From Deinococcus arboris (lineage in GTDB: Bacteria; Deinococcota; Deinococci; Deinococcales; Deinococcaceae): a DNA stretch of 64,000 nucleotides. The stretch lies in assembly GCF_009755355.1 (NCBI RefSeq), contig NZ_WQLB01000024.1, positions 1 through 64,000 on the forward strand, given 5' to 3'. Positions 63,159 to 64,000 of this stretch are shown here, piece after piece; position 1 is the stretch's first letter, and each line of letters opens with the position of its first letter. The position numbers were made by a program, and so were the translations under genes. The notes below the pieces were generated by a model. The model was not told where the DNA came from. It ran no database searches and saw nothing but the letters and a program-made list of their open reading frames with translations.

Positions 63159-64000
63159 TTAGCCCCCCACATGCACCCGTGGGCGCCGGTCGGCGTCGGC
63201 CTCGGCCACACGCAGAATTTCGTGGGTCAGCGGCGGAATGTCGCCCTCACCCGCCAGCAAGAAGCGCAGGGCGTTGGCGGCGGGTCCCTTCTCGCTCCAT
63301 TCAAAGTAGACGTGGGGCGGTGTGCCCGTCAGGTCGCGCACATGCAGCAGCACGGCGGCCAGGGTGTTGGGCACGCTGGGGCCCGTGGCCCGCAGAATCA
63401 GGTGCGGGCCCACCCGCACACCGGTCACCGGCACGGCGGCGCTGAAGTCGCTGGCGTCCCGGATGGCGACCTCTAGAAATAGGGCGGCCTCGCCCGGCGA
63501 CAGGTGATTGCCCAGCCGCACATCCAGGGCCTTTTCGCGGTATTCCAGGTCGTCGCCCTGGTCCAGGTGGTTGGCGATAAAGCGCACCGGCAGGCCGCGC
63601 GCGCTCACCTCGTCCAGCATGGTCCGGGCGGTGTCGTCAAAGTCCACCCGCTGCACACGCAGTTCGGTGCTGCGGCCAATGCGCGAGGCCACGCTGACCA
63701 TCAGGATGGCCAGCACGAACAGCAGGGCGATGTACAGGCCCTCGGGGCGCTCACTGACTGTCACCACACTGGTGTAGATGAACACCACACTGACCAGGGC
63801 AAAGGCGGCCGCCGCGCCCCGGTGCCCCCGGCGCCACTCGGTCAGAAAGACGGCCACCGCCGCCGAGGTCATCAGGGCCAGCACGCCCGTAGCGTAGGCG
63901 CCGGCCTGGGCGTCCACATTGGCCTCGAACAGGATGGTCACCAGCGCGCTGATGCCCACGAACAGCAGCACCAGTGGCCGCGTGGCGCGCGCCCAGTCGG
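63159..64000 (-). CDS. APC family permease, C-terminal part
   Basis: Partial: the frame runs off the window end, giving about 280 residues. Four hydrophobic helices ([73 protein letters not shown]) are followed by a ~160-residue cytoplasmic C-terminal domain unusual for simple APC carriers ([17 protein letters not shown] ... [17 protein letters not shown]). Such tails occur in amino-acid permease-like proteins of Deinococcus and actinobacteria. Substrate unknown. Confidence 0.8.
   Translation of the reverse strand, partial: DWARATRPLVLLFVGISALVTILFEANVDAQAGAYATGVLALMTSAAVAVFLTEWRRGHRGAAAAFALVSVVFIYTSVVTVSERPEGLYIALLFVLAILMVSVASRIGRSTELRVQRVDFDDTARTMLDEVSARGLPVRFIANHLDQGDDLEYREKALDVRLGNHLSPGEAALFLEVAIRDASDFSAAVPVTGVRVGPHLILRATGPSVPNTLAAVLLHVRDLTGTPPHVYFEWSEKGPAANALRFLLAGEGDIPPLTHEILRVAEADADRRPRVHVGG

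Overview
The window is chromosomal DNA from a Deinococcus-type bacterium. The evidence is very high GC in almost all genes, a DR2241-type CbiX/Fe-S protein, a LysN-like aminotransferase resembling the Thermus enzyme, an HspR-type HAIR operator at dnaK, and above all the start sites. At least fifteen genes have a TANNNT -10 box only 5-9 nt before the ATG/GTG, which is the leaderless-mRNA arrangement known in Deinococcus. I used this signal to choose many of the starts.

Layout. 0.1-2.3 kb: divergent MFS transporter and AraC regulator. 2.5-6.4 kb: pilB and pilT, the type IV pilus motors. 6.6-11.6 kb: HAD phosphatase, pgeF, fabI, a degenerate isochorismatase-fold protein coupled to an M42 peptidase, and an IclR regulator. 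12-18.2 kb: a dynamin-like GTPase, then a four-gene pseudopilin/PilX-like operon. 18.2-20.3 kb: rplU-rpmA and obg. 20.7-27.4 kb: YkvA-like protein, lipoprotein, two-component pair, nucleotidyltransferase, 7Fe ferredoxin, CorA-like transporter, DUF4262, DoxX. 27.5-30.6 kb: a tightly overlapping operon of LysN-like aminotransferase, MazG-like, murI and rph. 30.7-35.9 kb: class II aldolase, secreted proteins including a large subtilase, and a CBS protein. 36-40.5 kb: the dnaK-grpE-(VF530/ankyrin)-dnaJ heat-shock operon with a near-consensus promoter and HAIR box. 41.6-46.9 kb: dnaE interrupted in frame by a 435-residue LAGLIDADG intein. 47.1-48.95 kb: an AT-rich island with a reverse transcriptase. 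49-56.1 kb: the purine operon purC-(methyltransferase)-purS-purQ-(membrane protein)-(MOSC)-purL-purF. 56.4-64 kb: CbiX/DR2241, EF-hand protein, M20 peptidase, S41 protease, MFS transporter and a partial APC permease.

The most unusual locus is the AT-rich island between dnaE and purF. It holds a single group-II-intron-like reverse transcriptase with an intact YADD and a maturase-like C-terminal motif, but no intron domain V/VI is visible. Its own rho-independent terminator follows the gene. Directly upstream is an extended -10 promoter (TGGTATAAT) and about 170 nt of leader that can fold into several hairpins, one with a GUAA tetraloop. The leader also holds two interleaved perfect stems (8 and 10 bp) that would form a pseudoknot covering the likely Shine-Dalgarno of the RT. 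Promoter, structured RNA, lone RT and terminator in a foreign-composition island is the layout of ncRNA-dependent defence RTs (DRT2/DRT9-like) or retrons. The subclass cannot be settled from sequence reading alone, so it may be an undescribed member.

No rRNA, tRNA, CRISPR array or intact insertion sequence was seen.
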